From positions 4,628,461-4,692,460 of the forward strand of contig CM034139.1 in assembly GCA_019914995.1 (NCBI GenBank): DNA of 64,000 bases. Reading direction: 5' to 3'. Position 1 is the stretch's first letter. Every line of letters starts with the position of its first letter. The notes beneath the pieces were generated by a model. That model saw only the letters and a list, made by a program, of their open reading frames with translations. It was not told the origin of the DNA and searched no databases. The DNA comes from Acanthochlamys bracteata (Eukaryota > Streptophyta > Magnoliopsida > Pandanales > Velloziaceae). A program made the translations under genes and the position numbers. Shown one piece after another: positions 46,520 through 59,532 of this stretch.

Positions 46520-49500
46520 CTAACGAGAGAGAAGCACACTAGATTGGTTCTTAGCTTGCTCGAGCATTTGCACAACTTCTCTCATGGCAGGTCTTTGAAC
46601 ACTGTGTTCTTCAACACAGAGCATTGCAACAAAGTACACCTGCATGGCTTCATCCACCGGAACATTCGTCAACCTCCGGTCTAATACCCTCGCTACATTT
46701 TCTTTGTTACAGTTAGTGTTGATCTTGCACCACTGGACAATGTCTACTCCTTCTTCCCCGAAATCTCCGACAGGTTTCCGGCCAGTGATGAGCTCTAACA
46801 GAACTACTCCGAAGCTATACACGTCGCTCTTCTCGTCCACTTTCAGTGTGTATGCATACTCTGTTACACAATTCAAAATGTGTTAGGTTGTTTTTTGAAG
46901 CTTGTTTTTCTAAGTGGTCTTGGTTAGTGCAATGCATAGATCCCTAGATGAACTACTGTGTTTTGGAAACAATGATTCGTTGGTGTTGTAGTGATCAAGA
47001 CAAAGGAAGGGTTTACAATGCTATCTATCTATCTATCTTCGACAACATGGCAGAACTAAAACAAAAATGAAAAGCAAAAGCAAAAGCAAAAAGCTATGTT
47101 TGTTTACATGTTCTTGCTTTCTTTTGAGAATGCTTGGCTTCACGTTCTTCAAAGTTTGAAGAAGCACTTTATGCAAGGCTGCAAGATCTCTTATTCTTAA
47201 TCTGTTTCTAAGATTCTAAACAATCTTAAAATCAGAATCAATCAAGATTCTCTTGAATTCTTTAATAGGGAAGTTTTAAAGGTTAAGTTTGATTACCTGG
47301 AGCAATGTAGCCGTAGGAACCGGCGATGGCAGACATGCACTCCGACGTACCGGTGTCTCTCAAGAACTTCGCCAGGCCGAAATCTGCAACGTGGACTTCG
47401 AGATCACCGTCGAGCAGTATGTTATTGGATTTAACGTCACGGTGAAGTATCGGCGGGCAGCAGTCATGATGCAAGTAACACAAACCCCTTGCTGCCTCTA
47501 CGGCGATCTTCAGTCTCGTTTGCCAGCTTAGGTAAGCTCCACGCTTGCCGTGGAGCACTTCGCCCAAGCTTCCGTTCGGCATGAACTCGTAGACTAGAAG
47601 TTTAGTTTCTTTGTTGCTGCAGAATGCTAGCAGTCGTACAATGTTTCGGTGCCGGATCTTGCCTAAAGTTTGAATCTCTGCCGAGAAGCCGTTGTCGTGC
47701 GAAGAACCGTTGTTTATCCTTACAAGTTTTTTAACGGCGACTTGTTCGCCGGTTGGCATTGTTCCTCTGTATACAATCCCTGACCCTCCTCTGCCAATGA
47801 CGCAATTTTCTTTCAAGCAATCGACAATGTCTTTGCTCGTGAAATTGAGTTTCTGGAACGCGGTGAGCTTCCATTGCTCCGAAGCTTGCCGGATAATCGA
47901 TTTCGTCTTTACTGCAACCATTACTACAAACACCACAGAGCAAAATAACAGGCCTATAGCAAGGAGAAGCTTGAATTTGCCTGAAACTTGCGGTTTCCCG
48001 CCATGTTTGTTGTAAGCGAGCGAAGGCGTGGTTGATGAAGGATTGCATGGGTTTGTAGGCAAACCGCAAAGTTGTGGATTGGCAACAAACGAAGAAAAGT
48101 TGAAGAATGCGAACTGCCCAGTTGACGGAATCCTGCCGGAGAAATTGTTGTGTGAGAAATCTGCTGATGTTAGACTGTTCATGCTTCCGAGGTCTTTCGG
48201 AATGCTCTGGTTCAATAAATTCCATGAAACATTGAAGTAATTCAGTATCTTGATTTGAGATAGCTGAGCCGGAATCGGGCCGGTGAGCCGGTTGTGACTT
48301 AAATCCAAGTATGTCAGCAGCAAGCAATCGCCTAGTTCTTCCGGGATGCTGCCGGTGAAGTTGTTTGAACTCAAATCAATCTTCAGCAAACGCCTGAGTC
48401 GCCCAAGCTGCAACGGAATCTCCCCTGTCAACTGGTTTCCACTGAGTAGAAGTATCTGCAACCCTGAGAAGTTTCCGAATGAAACTGGCAACGGGCCAGT
48501 AAGCTGATTGTTTGAAAGGATCAACTGCCCGAGCCTTGCCGGACGCTTCGTGGGCTCCTCTGAAATCTTTCCCGCAAGAAAATTGTTCTCTAACTCAACC
48601 AGTTGAAGATTTGGAAGATAGAGTAATCCCCTGGGAATGGAACCACTCAAGTAGTTCTGCTGCAATCTAAGTCTTGAAAGAGTAATGCAGTCTCCCAAAT
48701 CCGGCGGCAGGGAACCGAAGAGGAAATTGTTTAGCAGAATCAGTATCTCCAATTTCCTACCATAACACAGAGAGTTTGGAATAGTTCCGGTAAGCTTGTT
48801 AGTGGAGAGATCGAGCTCTCTAAGCATTCCATTCTTTCCGAGTCTTGCCGGGATTGCGCCGGTGAAGTTGTTCTGCCATAGCTTCAAAACTTGTAAGTTT
48901 TCCCGCTCTGCAATGAACTCTGGTATCTCTCCATGGAATCTGTTGATGAAGAGATTAATCAATCTTAGCTGTTTGAGCTCTGCAAGCTCTTTTGGTAAAT
49001 CTCCCGTGAGAGCATTGTTCGAAAGATCAAGGAAACGGAGACTGGTTAAGTTTCCAAGCTGATGAGGAATGGTGCCAGTGAGTTGGTTAGCTTGCAGGTA
49101 CAATGTGTCCAACTTGCCAAGGTTTCCTAATTGCCATGGGATCTCCCCCTGCAAGCCACAGCTTGATAGGTCAAGATGAAGAAGATTTTCCAACTTCCCG
49201 AGCTCCGGCGGCACGCCACCGTCAAACTTGTTATAGTAACCCAGGTAGAGCTGCTTCAGAGAAGTAAGATTGCCAAGCTCTGGTGGTATGAAACCTCTCA
49301 GATCATTTCCGGCAAGCGAGAGAAAGTTCAATGCGGCGAAATTTCCGTACTCTGGTGGGATTTTACCGGAGAAGTAATTGCCGCCTAAGTCCAAGTGCCT
49401 GAGCCTTTCCAGCTTAGTCAAGCTTAAAGGAAGAGAACCAACAAGATCATTGTTGTAAGCATCAAACACTTCCAGAGACGCTGAAGTCAAAAAATCCATG

Positions 49501-49940
49501 TCCAACAAGCTTTCATTGAACTGATTGTTCGAAATGTTGAGGTACGCAAGACTAGAAAGATTAGAAAGACTTCGCCAGAGGTCACCTGAGAGACTATTGC
49601 CGGCGATAGAGAGACGGGTTAGTGTTTCTAGCTGAGAGATAACTGGTGAAAGTGAACCAGAGAGATTAAAGTTGGATACATCTAGCTCAAGCACTAGTGT
49701 TTGACTCTCATCACACTTGATTCCTGTCCACGAACAAAGATTGTTTGTGTTTGATAAACTCCAGCTCTGTAGTGTTGGTTCTGTGTTAGTGAAAGATTGT
49801 TTTAGCGCAGCAAGAACAGAGGCTTGGCGTGAGCTTGTAGTAGCAGTAGAAGAAGAAGGTGAAGAAAGTGAGACAAAGGAGAAGAGAAGGATGGATGAAA
49901 AGAGTGAGAAGCTTGAATGAGAAGAAGAAGAAGACGCCAT
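46520..49940 (-). CDS. BAM3: BAM3-like leucine-rich-repeat receptor kinase (CLV1 family), two exons
   Basis: Exon 1 (49940-47297) and exon 2 (46860-46520) join in phase across a 436-base intron at GYIAP|E, giving 994 residues, the usual BAM length. Order: Ser-rich signal peptide (1 to about 35), Cys-pair cap ([12 protein letters not shown]), about 20 LRRs of LxxLxLxxNxLxGxIP type, CGLPTNPC cap, transmembrane helix (about 657-678), kinase with P-loop GRGGSG (716-721), VAVKK lysine, HRD (833-835) and DFG (853-855), so an active kinase is expected. BAM3 is a plasma-membrane receptor for CLE peptides such as CLE45 in root protophloem; the ligand here is inferred. [25 protein letters not shown] and [10 protein letters not shown] favour BAM3 over BAM1/2. 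An in-frame ATG at 50129 would add 63 residues ahead of the signal peptide and is less likely. A short ctat microsatellite lies in the intron. Confidence 0.92.
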
Positions 49941-50129
49941 GGAGAAAAGTAAGGTAAGAAGAAAGAAGACAAAGCTTTGATTGATCAGAAGTGTTCTATA
50001 TATGTTTTTATTAAGAGAAAGTGTTGTTCGTTGTTGTTGATCATGGAGTGCTTGCTCAGATGGCTGCTGCTCTGCTTTCTCTTCTTTTTTTGGGAAGAAA
50101 AGCAAAAGTTTATGGATCAAAAGTTCCAT

Positions 50130-50355
50130 GGAAGGGAGAGATGGAGAGGGACCGGGTGGATGGATGGAGAGGGTTTGGACCGTGCTTGTTTTTGTTTCGT
50201 TTTGTTTGCGTTTTGAATTAAACGTCGTAGAAGAAACATATTATAAATACTATAGACTTGGTTGCATGTTGTAGCAATGATTTCATGTTTTCCTTCATAG
50301 GAATCATAGGTAGCATTTGCATGTGAAAAATAATTTATGTTGCGGCAGATGTAAT
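50130..50355. promoter_or_regulatory. Proximal 5' flank of the BAM3-like gene
   Basis: The upstream leader (to about 50220) is purine-rich on the plus strand, that is pyrimidine-rich in the transcript, as is usual for plant 5' leaders. No TATA box could be picked with confidence. A transposable element begins at 50356, only about 420 bases from the start codon. Confidence 0.3.
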
Positions 50356-50810
50356 TAGAGATGTAAAAATAGGCCGAGCCAAACGGACCGGCCCGCGGTC
50401 CGATCAAATTGGCCCGTCCGGCCCGATGAACAGTGACAGGATCGGACCGGCCCGATCAGGTTGGTCCGCCGGGTGGTCCGCCCGTCCGGTTACTGTTCAT
50501 ATTGACCGGTCAATATGGACCGTTGACCTGATCAAAATTAACCGTTGACCAGATCAAATTTTAATTAAAAAATATTTTTATATTACTAAAAAAATAAATT
50601 TTAAAAATAAAAAATATTTATTTTTTTATTTTATCTTAAAAATAATTTTTAATTTCTATTTTTTATATAAAATTAAAATATAAATCGGATAAATGAGCCG
50701 GACCGGATCGTGAGAATTAAAACCGGGCCGGGCTGACCCGGCCCGGTATATTAACTTAGCACGGGCGGGCCGGTCCGGGCCAGCCCGGCCCGTCCGTTTT
50801 TGCACCTATA
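50356..50810. mobile_element. Non-autonomous hAT-type element with 8-base target duplication
   Basis: The 455-base element starts TAGAGATGTAAAAA and ends TTTTTGCACCTATA, whose complement is TATAGGTGCAAAAA. The 8 bases gatgtaat occur directly before it (50348-50355) and after it (50811-50818), the duplication length of hAT elements. Both ends continue into GC-rich sequence built from short cggcccgg and ggcccgtcc motifs, while the middle is AT-rich. No transposase is encoded. It sits in the BAM3-like upstream region. Confidence 0.8.
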
Positions 50811-50861
50811 GATGTAATCATGAAAAATACAAGTGAAGGTTCAGTGACGTTTAGAATTACT

Positions 50862-51058
50862 TATAAAATAAAATTTCTTTAAAATAAAAAATATTTTTAT
50901 ATTTTTAAAAAATAAGTTTTTTTATTTTAAAAAATAATAAAAATATATAATAAAAAAATTTTATAATATAAATTTTTAAATATTTATAAAATATATACTG
51001 AAAAATATAAAATTAAAAATTAAAAAAATTTTTTAAAAAATGGAAAGCCAAACACGCT
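50862..51058. repeat. Tourist-like inverted-repeat element (degenerate)
   Basis: It starts acgtttagaattacttataa and ends aaagccaaacacgct, with an AT-rich core like those at 27.6 and 34.4 kb. A further AT block at 51140-51320 begins gagtacgctttttt and ends aaaaaagcatactc, another likely small inverted-repeat element. Confidence 0.5.
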
Positions 51059-51508
51059 ACTCACTTGTAGTGCGTTAGAGTTTCAAATTTTTATTTTATT
51101 TTATTTATACCGTAGTACTGAAAATATAAAACTTTATTCATTATATTTAAGAGTACGCTTTTTTCACCCTTATTATTAAAAATTTATTATAGTTTATTTT
51201 CAACTACATTAAAAATACAAAAAGTTGTATTTAATATATTTTTAATGTTACTGATTATAGTAATTTACTTTAATTTATTTTTAGTAATTAACTTTTTATT
51301 AAAAAAGCATACTCTGAAGCATAATATTACAAGCAACAGTAATTTTTACGTCTCGTCACCAACATAAGTGGGCCATGTCCTACAACCAAAACGGGCTCCA
51401 TGGAAACATTTCTGGGCTTGCCCCAAATATTTCGATCTTTTTTCGAGAGAGAAAAATTCCCTCGCTTCTCGCTGTGTGAAGGAAATCTCGAAACTTCGAG
51501 CCTGAGCA

Positions 51509-54500
51509 ATGAAGGATCCGTTCGAGGCAGCGGCATACAAAGAACAAGATCGCTGCCGGAATCACGGGTCTCACGCACGAAAATACTTTGCTGGACCAGC
51601 GTTTGACGGCGAAGACGTTGAGGCGATGTGAGGATCGCTGCGACGGCGAGGTCCTCCATGCCTGCTTCGTCTTTCGCTGTGGCTGCCAGCGGCGGTGGAA
51701 GAAGGTGAAGGGAGAAAGACGAGGCGGAGGAAGAGGAGCACATCGATGTTGAGTTTAGTGAGTTTCCGTCCAGCGGAGACCCTGGGAAGACTGCTAAGAT
51801 GCAGTGAGTAGTCTAACCGTTATCATGATTGATCATTTATGTACTGCGCTATTATTCGTTATTACCTGCGGTGTTTTCTCTATAACATATTGTGGCACAT
51901 CAATCAACATTGTTAGTGTAGCATGGGTTTTTGACAAGGTATTGTTGCAGTACAGAATCAACTATGATTGTAAAACAATAGCCTAGTATTTCATGGTGTT
52001 AGTGGATATATCATGGTTGAAGTTGTGATAGTGTACCTTTCTGAGAGCTGTGATGTTTAGCATCTACATTCTTTTCAAGGTGGCAATAGCCATAATACTT
52101 ATTAATCGAGAAAATGCAATTTTTTTCTTTGCATGCTACTTTGATATGGTTACTTGTATTGTATCTGATGGAAAAAATGCTACGAGTTATTGGGTATAGT
52201 ATTATTATTTTCAATTTGTATCTTTAGTTTTTCGAATCTCAAGCTATGCAAATTCAAAGGACTCATATGCTCTTGGGTAGCTCACTTGATGTATAATCAA
52301 GTTTACAATTCATATGGAATATTCATGCTCAAACAAATCAAAAGAATTGTAGTGCAAAAAGTATATGAAACATAGATACTTGTGCGTAATACAGTATTTG
52401 AATCTAATGCATTAGCAAAATCCATGCTAGCAGTAGACAGAACAAGAGGTTGCTTTCCAATTGTTGAAGCTTTGACTTTGTTTGGCAGGCGCATTGTAAA
52501 TGGTCGGTCTTCTTTTTCTTGCTATCCAATCTGTAGTTTTGTATCAGAAATTGATGCTATGAGTAAATATAACTATACGAATTGGCCAAAATTTTGCTTT
52601 TGGGTGATGGAGCAACCTCAGACCTGTTTTGATCCCTTGCTTTTATTTATTATTATTACTTTTTTGTTAAGCACAGTGTTGTAATGAATTTACTTTTTCC
52701 CTCTTGCAATTGTTCAACTTTAATTGATTCTTATACCATTTTTCTTTGGAGTATTGCTTCTAGTTTTTCACGGATTTAGTCTTTTGTACTAAGGCAATTT
52801 TATCCCTGTTCACTGAGGTCAATTGAGTCGATATGATTCATTTAGAAGATCTGGATTCCAGAAATCTAATATGAAAAGGGTATCTATGGTTAATATAGTG
52901 CAGATTTGTAATGGATATAAAGCCCCCATTCACTGTTTCTTTTTGTCTCTAAACTCATTACTTTATGTGCTTTGATAAATGCTTTCTGAAAGCACTTGCA
53001 CTATGGGATGATGTGTATGCTCGTAAGCTTCTCGTAGACTAGCAATAAGCCCATGCTTCGTCGCAAATTGTCTAAATTCTTTGATGATTATTTATTAAAT
53101 TCTTGCTATTGATTCTTATGATTATGGCATTATGGATTTAATATTGGGGACGATTTTGAAGCTATGACATTACAAAATCTAATTTACCAAGAGGATTCAT
53201 AAGGCTCTATATGAAAAAAGTTTTATTTAAAGACTAATATAACCTCTAAAAGCCAAAATGCTGCAAACCTCAAATACTGATGAATGTGTTTTGATCTAGC
53301 CCTATTATTTATCTTAGAAGACTTATGTTGCAAATATGAGAAATCAAATAATGAGAGAGACAAAGGATACATTTTGAACTTTTTCTAATACATTTATGCT
53401 GTGAATTTATTTCATTTTGTCATTATTTCTATCAACTGTATTTGATATAACTCATGCTCTTTGAGGAAATAAGAGTCAGAGTGATCATGTTACACACTTT
53501 AGAATCAAATTTATTATAAGCACAAGTGAAAAAACGGTGGTGTCATTCGTTTAGAGGGAGTAAGGGGGAACTCTTTTTCAATAGGATCTCTTTATGCAAA
53601 GAGTATGAAAGGGGTGAAATGCGCAATTAACTTTAATCCCTTGAAGAAGTAAAGAGATTTCGAGGGGGAGATGTGGCGGTGCTAGGTTGCACCTTATTCA
53701 GTTTTAATATATAGTAAGATTGGATGGATGCAGTGTCGGTCATAAACTTTCCCAAGACGTTGCATTGACTACCTTAAAATAGTCCGTTTAAGACTGAAAA
53801 CACAAGATTCAGTGAATGGAAGCGTAATGTTGTAGCATCATCTTCTATTAGTTACAAGAATGGCAGTTGTTCCGGATTTACTAGTATGATGTCTTTGAGT
53901 ATTTCTATTGGAAATGTTTGTTCAAATGAAATTTTAATCATTCTCCAAAGATCTTAGCATGTTCTGCGTAGAGGATTGAGTAACAGTGGCTCTATTATGA
54001 TCTTTAACACTCATTTTTCTCAAAAGTTGTGGGCGAAACAAGTCTTATTTTCAATAAGGTAACCTCTACTGCTGTAATGCAAATTGCATTATCACACAAC
54101 ATGACTTTGTTTACTTGTCATCCTAGTTGACTAGTACTGTTAATGTAAAGAAGTTTTACAAGTGAGGGTATGAACTGATTTGTTAAGAGAGTCTGAAATT
54201 TCACTTTTCACTTAACAGGAGACCGTTTAGTCTGAAATTTCACCTTCCTGCTGATATGATACAACCTTATTTTCTGCTTCACTGTAAAATTTTTATTGAG
54301 GTTCTTAATTTTGTTTTCCTTTAACAGACTAGCAACCATTGTTGGATGTCAGAAATTTCCATTCCAATGGCAACGTAGTATCAGGAATAGCAAAAATGTT
54401 TATTGGCGAGCTGGTTGAGGCAGGTAATTTAGAAGTCGGATCTGTTAATCAGTAACTCTGGGCATGGTTATTTGAGATTGTTTTCTTTGCTAGCATATTC

Positions 54501-55338
54501 CGCATAACTTGCCAAATTTGGTTTCACTATGTTTTCACTGCCAAAAAGTCGTCCGTGGGCTTTTCCCTCGTGTAAAAATCATGTAACTTTCTTGCCCAAG
54601 TTCTTGATCGGGCATTCTAAAGTATCACATGCTTAAATTGGATTGCTCTTATTTTTCCTGTGTGGTCACAACACTTGTGATTTTCTATGATAGTTCATTG
54701 GTATACGAAGGTAGCATTAAGTTGGATACTTGTCGTTTTCTTGTTGCTCATAATGTAAGGCTTCGAACTAGTTCTCTTTGTAAGGAAATCGTTTCTCATA
54801 GTATTCGTTGGTGTAGTACAAAAACAACTGTTATCTTGCACAATGATCCACATAAATTGGACTTTCTCATGGCTGCTGTCTTCAACTTTTTGCTGATGAC
54901 CTTTCTCGTCCAAGTATCAATATGAGGCCGCTTGCTTAGTTGCGCTAATTTTTTAGACATGAACTTAATGGGATCCCTCTCTGACTGTTATGACCTGCAA
55001 CATTAATTCTACTTTCTATCATAGTGTCAAGTAAAATGGCATTGACAAGATTGTTAGTGCTTGTGGAATATGCCTTTGTAGTATCATTTTCACCTGAAAA
55101 AATCTCTGTAAGTCTTGGACTGATCCTTTAAAATATAATAAGCCTTGATGAACCCTTCTGTGAAATGCTTTCACATGATTATTATATATGTTGGCTAGTT
55201 TATGTTTTGACGTTTTTTTTTACGAGTGAAAGGAATGAGAGTGGATCTCTCAGACCATGCCATACCCCAGAAGCAAATAGAAGATTGAAGCTTGAAGGTA
55301 AAATGCGTAAGCGGTCAGTACAGAGACCTTTTAATTGA
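51509..55338 (+). pseudogene. TAF11: TAF11 (TFIID subunit 11) unprocessed pseudogene
   Basis: Four pieces in TAF11 order on one strand, with introns kept: 51509 to about 51809 (MKDPFEAA at the start, EEEEHIDVEFSEFPSSGDPG and KTAKMQ at the end), 52794-52879 (AILS, then RYDSFRRSGFQKSNMKR), 54328-54424 (LATIVGCQK, then VVSGIAKMFIGELVEA, histone-fold core), and about 55222-55338 (RRLKLEGKMRKRSVQRPFN and stop). TAF11 pairs with TAF13 in TFIID. Exon 1 has shifted frames and internal stops, exon 2 lacks one base near 52826, and exon 3 has lost single bases around 54356 and 54375. The conserved tail KVPKRSVPRLFR is changed at several sites, which argues against mere assembly errors. It neighbours the BAM3-like gene, as I recall for TAF11 in Arabidopsis. 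Confidence 0.85.
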
Positions 55339-56595
55339 CAAGCTAATTATGGATGAGAAAAAGATTTAGCTAGTTTTTGATTCTCCCTCGTGAAGTTGAT
55401 AACTAACTGCAACTTGTTAGCATTTAACAATGGTGCATCCTGTTGGATATAATGTTGCATATGGAGGTCATTATCACAACTATAGAGTAACTTCTCCGAC
55501 ATAAAATAGCAGATGCTTTGAGTTGTACTTCGGTATTGGTGGAAGTACACTGTACCTCTTTACCACTAGTGTCATACAAATTTATTGCCTGTAGAACTAG
55601 CTTGATGTAACTTGCTGATCTTGGTCAGCTAATGTAATTGATCATCTTGTTTGAGAAGACCGGTGCTCATGTAAATATGGTGATGTTATATCGCTTCAGG
55701 CTCCAGTGTCTAGAGTGGCTATAGATTATATAAATCATTATAAACTCCTAGACCAATTATTATGTCCATTTTTAATAATGTATACAAGGAAATTATTCGA
55801 AGAGAGACATAAGATGTAGTTCTTGCATATGAGCTCAGACTTTTCTGGACTTTGTTTTTGTCTTGTCCATGATGTTGTTCGGTATCCTCGGGAAAGCACT
55901 AGCTCTATTCTAGAATATTAAATACAGTTATACAGATTCCAAGAATTGTAGAGATTGGAAGATGGATTGTTCCATTTCACTTGTTGCTTGACCTGAACGG
56001 TGATTAGGGTTTGTGTTAATGATAATCGTGGATTAGGAAATAACTGCTTTCTAAGAAGTTTCAAGATAATTTGACACCATTATCTTGATTAAAGGCAGCT
56101 TTCAATAATGAAAAATCATATTAAAAACTGAAGCAATAGCACACTTGCAATTGATTTCATTGAGCCTTCCTTTAATTTTAATAATTTTTTAAGGTACGAG
56201 CATAAGCATTGAACCAATTTCAGATTTTGAGAATTTATCGACAATATTTGTCGTATTCGAAGACTTAGTAAACTATGGTGAAGATGGGTAGATTTGGACA
56301 CAGGAGTGCATTATCTAACGACGCATGTTCCCATCGATTCTAAGCTGCGCTGCTGGAGAGATGAAGAAATCTGTACAAAAGAGATGAAAGATAATTTCGG
56401 GGCAGGAGAAAGAAGCCCTCCACCATTGCCTTTCAGATGAAAGAAAATATTTTTGACGGACAAAACAGAACAAAAACAGCCAGGATCTCTGATGCGGATC
56501 GATCCATCCGTTCCGTCCGCAAAACACAACACCAACCCGGTTCATATCTCGACCTTCGCTCAACCCAGTGAATTTCTTAGTCTGCTTAAATACTT
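55339..56595. other. Spacer between the TAF11 relic and the DUF1639 gene
   Basis: No gene is recognised. The left part may be former TAF11 3' sequence. The right part, on the minus strand, would be the 3' untranslated region of the DUF1639 gene, though no clear poly(A) signal was picked. Confidence 0.3.
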
Positions 56596-59532
56596 TTATT
56601 CCGAATCACTGTCCATACTTTCCATTCCTTTCAAGCCTCGGCGCTTTTGCTGTAGGAAAAAGAAAAACCAATCTAGATGTTAGATCTTGTTTGCTAAGAA
56701 TAATTCATCCGAATCAATCTTATGTATTTACTGGTATTACCTGTATATTATATATATACCAGTTTCATAATAACAACTATATGGGACCATTAACAGAATA
56801 AAGATGCAGAGATGGTGTTGAACAGTGTACATCCCGGACAAAGCACGATGGGCGAAAGTTAGCCCATCAACTAAAAACACGACCCTAATTAATTATTTTC
56901 TCAAGTTGAAGTATTCATGGAGAGCGTTCTCACATATAAACTCTTGAAAAGTAAAACATAATAAGAAAAAAGAAAATGCCACCACCCAAAAGAATATTCC
57001 TGGCCTCACATGGAAGGATGAACAACAAATAATAAAATAAGCAACTGGCTGCCTTAACAGATAAAAGAAAATATTTTCCTAAAGGATAAATAGAATACCT
57101 TCTTCACACATTTTTTCTCCCTGACTTCATACCTCCCTCTGGTCAAGTCAGATAACCACATCCCAGGGAAACAGTACTGCAGTAACAATAAACACCGTCA
57201 GCATTTAACCAGATTATTTTCAGCATCAATTAATGTAAATAACATATACATAAACAAACAATAAAAAAATTTTGAGACGTAATTAGAGTGAAGGTAAAAC
57301 AGATCTGGGAATTGTACCTGGAGAGTCTTGTCTATGTTTTTGGCTCTCTTCTTGGGTCTTTGAGGTAGCTTAGTCCCCTTCATGGCCAGGAAGTCATCCT
57401 CTTTCTCCTTCCTAGACAGAGATATGTAGATCCTTGGCCACTCAAACTGCTCCAGATTTAGTTTCTCACCGGTAACAGCTGCAGCAGCTGGTGTGCAGCC
57501 GTTTCCAACCCCACCATTCTCCTGATCCGTAGGATGCTTCGTATCCGTTTTAGTAGAAGTAGCATCGGTGCCCGCAAACCCGTTGGCTGGAGACATCCTA
57601 TGAGATTTCTCTGGTGGAGATGGAGGGCCTCGCTTCTCCAACCTGGACTGACTAGCGTTCCTCTCTTCTGTGCTCCTGATCATGGTACAAAAATAGAAAA
57701 AAAATTACAAGGGAGGTCAAGGGCTGCTCTGAGGGTGGTGGGAAAGGAAAGCGGAAAGAAACAGGTGGCTCAAAAGAATAGAAAAGTGTGCATTTATATA
57801 AAATCAACCTGTAAGTGGTTCGACGTTACCGTCTCGGCCCAAAATTTTTTTTAAATATCGAGATATTACCCAAAAATCTGATCATAAATAGGGGTAAAAA
57901 TATGAAAAGTAATCTACCAAAGCCGGGAAGTCTACACAATTTGGCAATAACAATTAAAGATCTATAAAGATCTTAGATAGCATAAGGTATCTATCTTTCT
58001 TATTTCTATAACAAGGGAAGCATAAAGCGTAAACATAGCAATTCGGATGCCTATCAGTTGATGTGCTTGCAACTATATGATAAGATCCAGGAGTTAAACC
58101 AAAGGAATCAGAAAAACATAATAGAATATTTAAAGGAAAAAAAGAAAGACCTTGGCTGCTTTATGGTAGAAGGGTCAGCACCAGCAGATTGTAGAAATTG
58201 GATTTACTCATTCAGATAGAAATTAACCTTTCAACTCGAGGATTTCAACTTACAAATATAGAAAAAACCTTTGGGTCTAGCTCTAATTACCAGAGTGCCA
58301 TACACATCTTGAAACTGATGCAACCCTTTTTTTATCGAAATCATAAATAATAACGAAACAATAAAGAAGATAAAGCCAACTGCTACTTATTTTTCTCCCT
58401 TTAACAAAAAACAAATAAATCAAACAAAATTGATTTAGCACTTCTCAAGGGTAGTCAAAAACTCAAATTGTTAAAACTGGATATAAGAAAAAATCCAATT
58501 AGATCTGAAAATTGTAAGGGGAAAACAAAGTTTGCAGCTTTAATAAAAGATCGAAACTTAACATTAACTTGGATTTTCTTAAAAGAAAAAAAATTTTGCA
58601 AAAAAGATTTGGAAAGAAATATAACCTGGGACTGGTAGATTCCAAAGCTTCCAACTTCCTCCTCAATGGTGTACAACCAACCCCACGACTCACAAAACTT
58701 CTCCAATCTAAATCTCAATCAATGAATGATATCACCCACCACCCAACAATACCTTACGAAAACTAGCAAGTCTTCTATCCTACTTTTAATTTCTATGCCT
58801 CATATCAACGAAAATTACAATGAAAACCACATCCCCGTTAACAAAATATCCACGTTCCACGAACTAACCCGACCTTTCAATCAACCCAAAACATAACACT
58901 GAAACTACTTATGTTAGAAAATAGCGAAAAACCTTAAAAATTCAAGGAAATTACAAGCAAGACCTGAAGTAAGCGAAGAGCATAATGGATAACGGAGAGC
59001 GAAGGATATAAAATAGACTGGAGAAATAGTAACTCTTTACCTTAGAAGAGGACCGGAAGAGTCACGGCCGGAGGAACACTGCCGAAGATTGGTACCACGT
59101 GTGAAAGACCCACACGGTGGCAGTATCATTGCAGCAGCTGCGGCTGCCGCACGCCGTTGGATCTTGATCACCTGTCCTGAGTGACCTGCGGCCTCACCTC
59201 CGCCGTTGGTTACGGCAGCAGCTGCTGCGGAAGCCGTTGGTCGACTTTCTCGCGATCCACGCATACGCTTATTATGACCCCACTGAAGAAGTACATCGCC
59301 GGCGACTCCGTTGCTCGTGCTTGTTTCATGGTGAGAAGTAGTAGGCCTGTGGTTATCGTAGTGAAGCGATTCCGGCGAGTGATTGGATCTAGACCGTAGA
59401 GAAGAAGACGAAGAGAAGTTTGGAATCCGGCCGTTTTCGGTCTCGTTGTCTTCTTTGCAGGTTGTTCGTAAGCCTGATGGCTTCCGTCCGTTGCTGCTCA
59501 GAGGGATGTAATCTGGGCTCACTCTCTGGTAT
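56596..59532 (-). CDS. DUF1639 family protein, four exons seen, 5' exon unresolved
   Basis: Exons seen: 59532-59041, 57675-57318, 57176-57099, 56649-56596, joined in phase and giving about 325 residues. The first exon enters with acceptor tttcag and encodes YQRVSPDYIPLSSNGRKPS; the true start must lie in an upstream exon, perhaps between 59.6 and 60.6 kb, that I could not place. The middle is rich in Ser, Ala and Arg, with two poly-Ala runs and a Gly-rich stretch, so probably disordered. The conserved DUF1639 core is EWPRIYISLSRKEKEDDF, GTKLPQRPKKRAKN, then FPGMWLSDLTRGRYEVREKK, ending RRGLKGMESMDSDSE. The basic core suggests nuclear or nucleic-acid contact, but the function of the family is unknown. 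Its place beside TAF11 and BAM3 repeats an order I recall in Arabidopsis (At4g20300). Confidence 0.85.

Noticed and set aside
47731-48327. 198-codon open frame on the minus strand
   Set aside because: It is a shifted-frame shadow inside the LRR/kinase exon of the BAM3-like gene.
49941-50129. In-frame upstream ATG adding 63 residues to the BAM3-like protein
   Set aside because: The extension would bury the signal peptide; the [10 protein letters not shown] start gives a normal receptor-kinase N-terminus.
51327-51743. 138-codon open frame on the minus strand
   Set aside because: It lies antisense to the first exon of the TAF11 relic, and its Ala/Ser-rich sequence is explained by that overlap.
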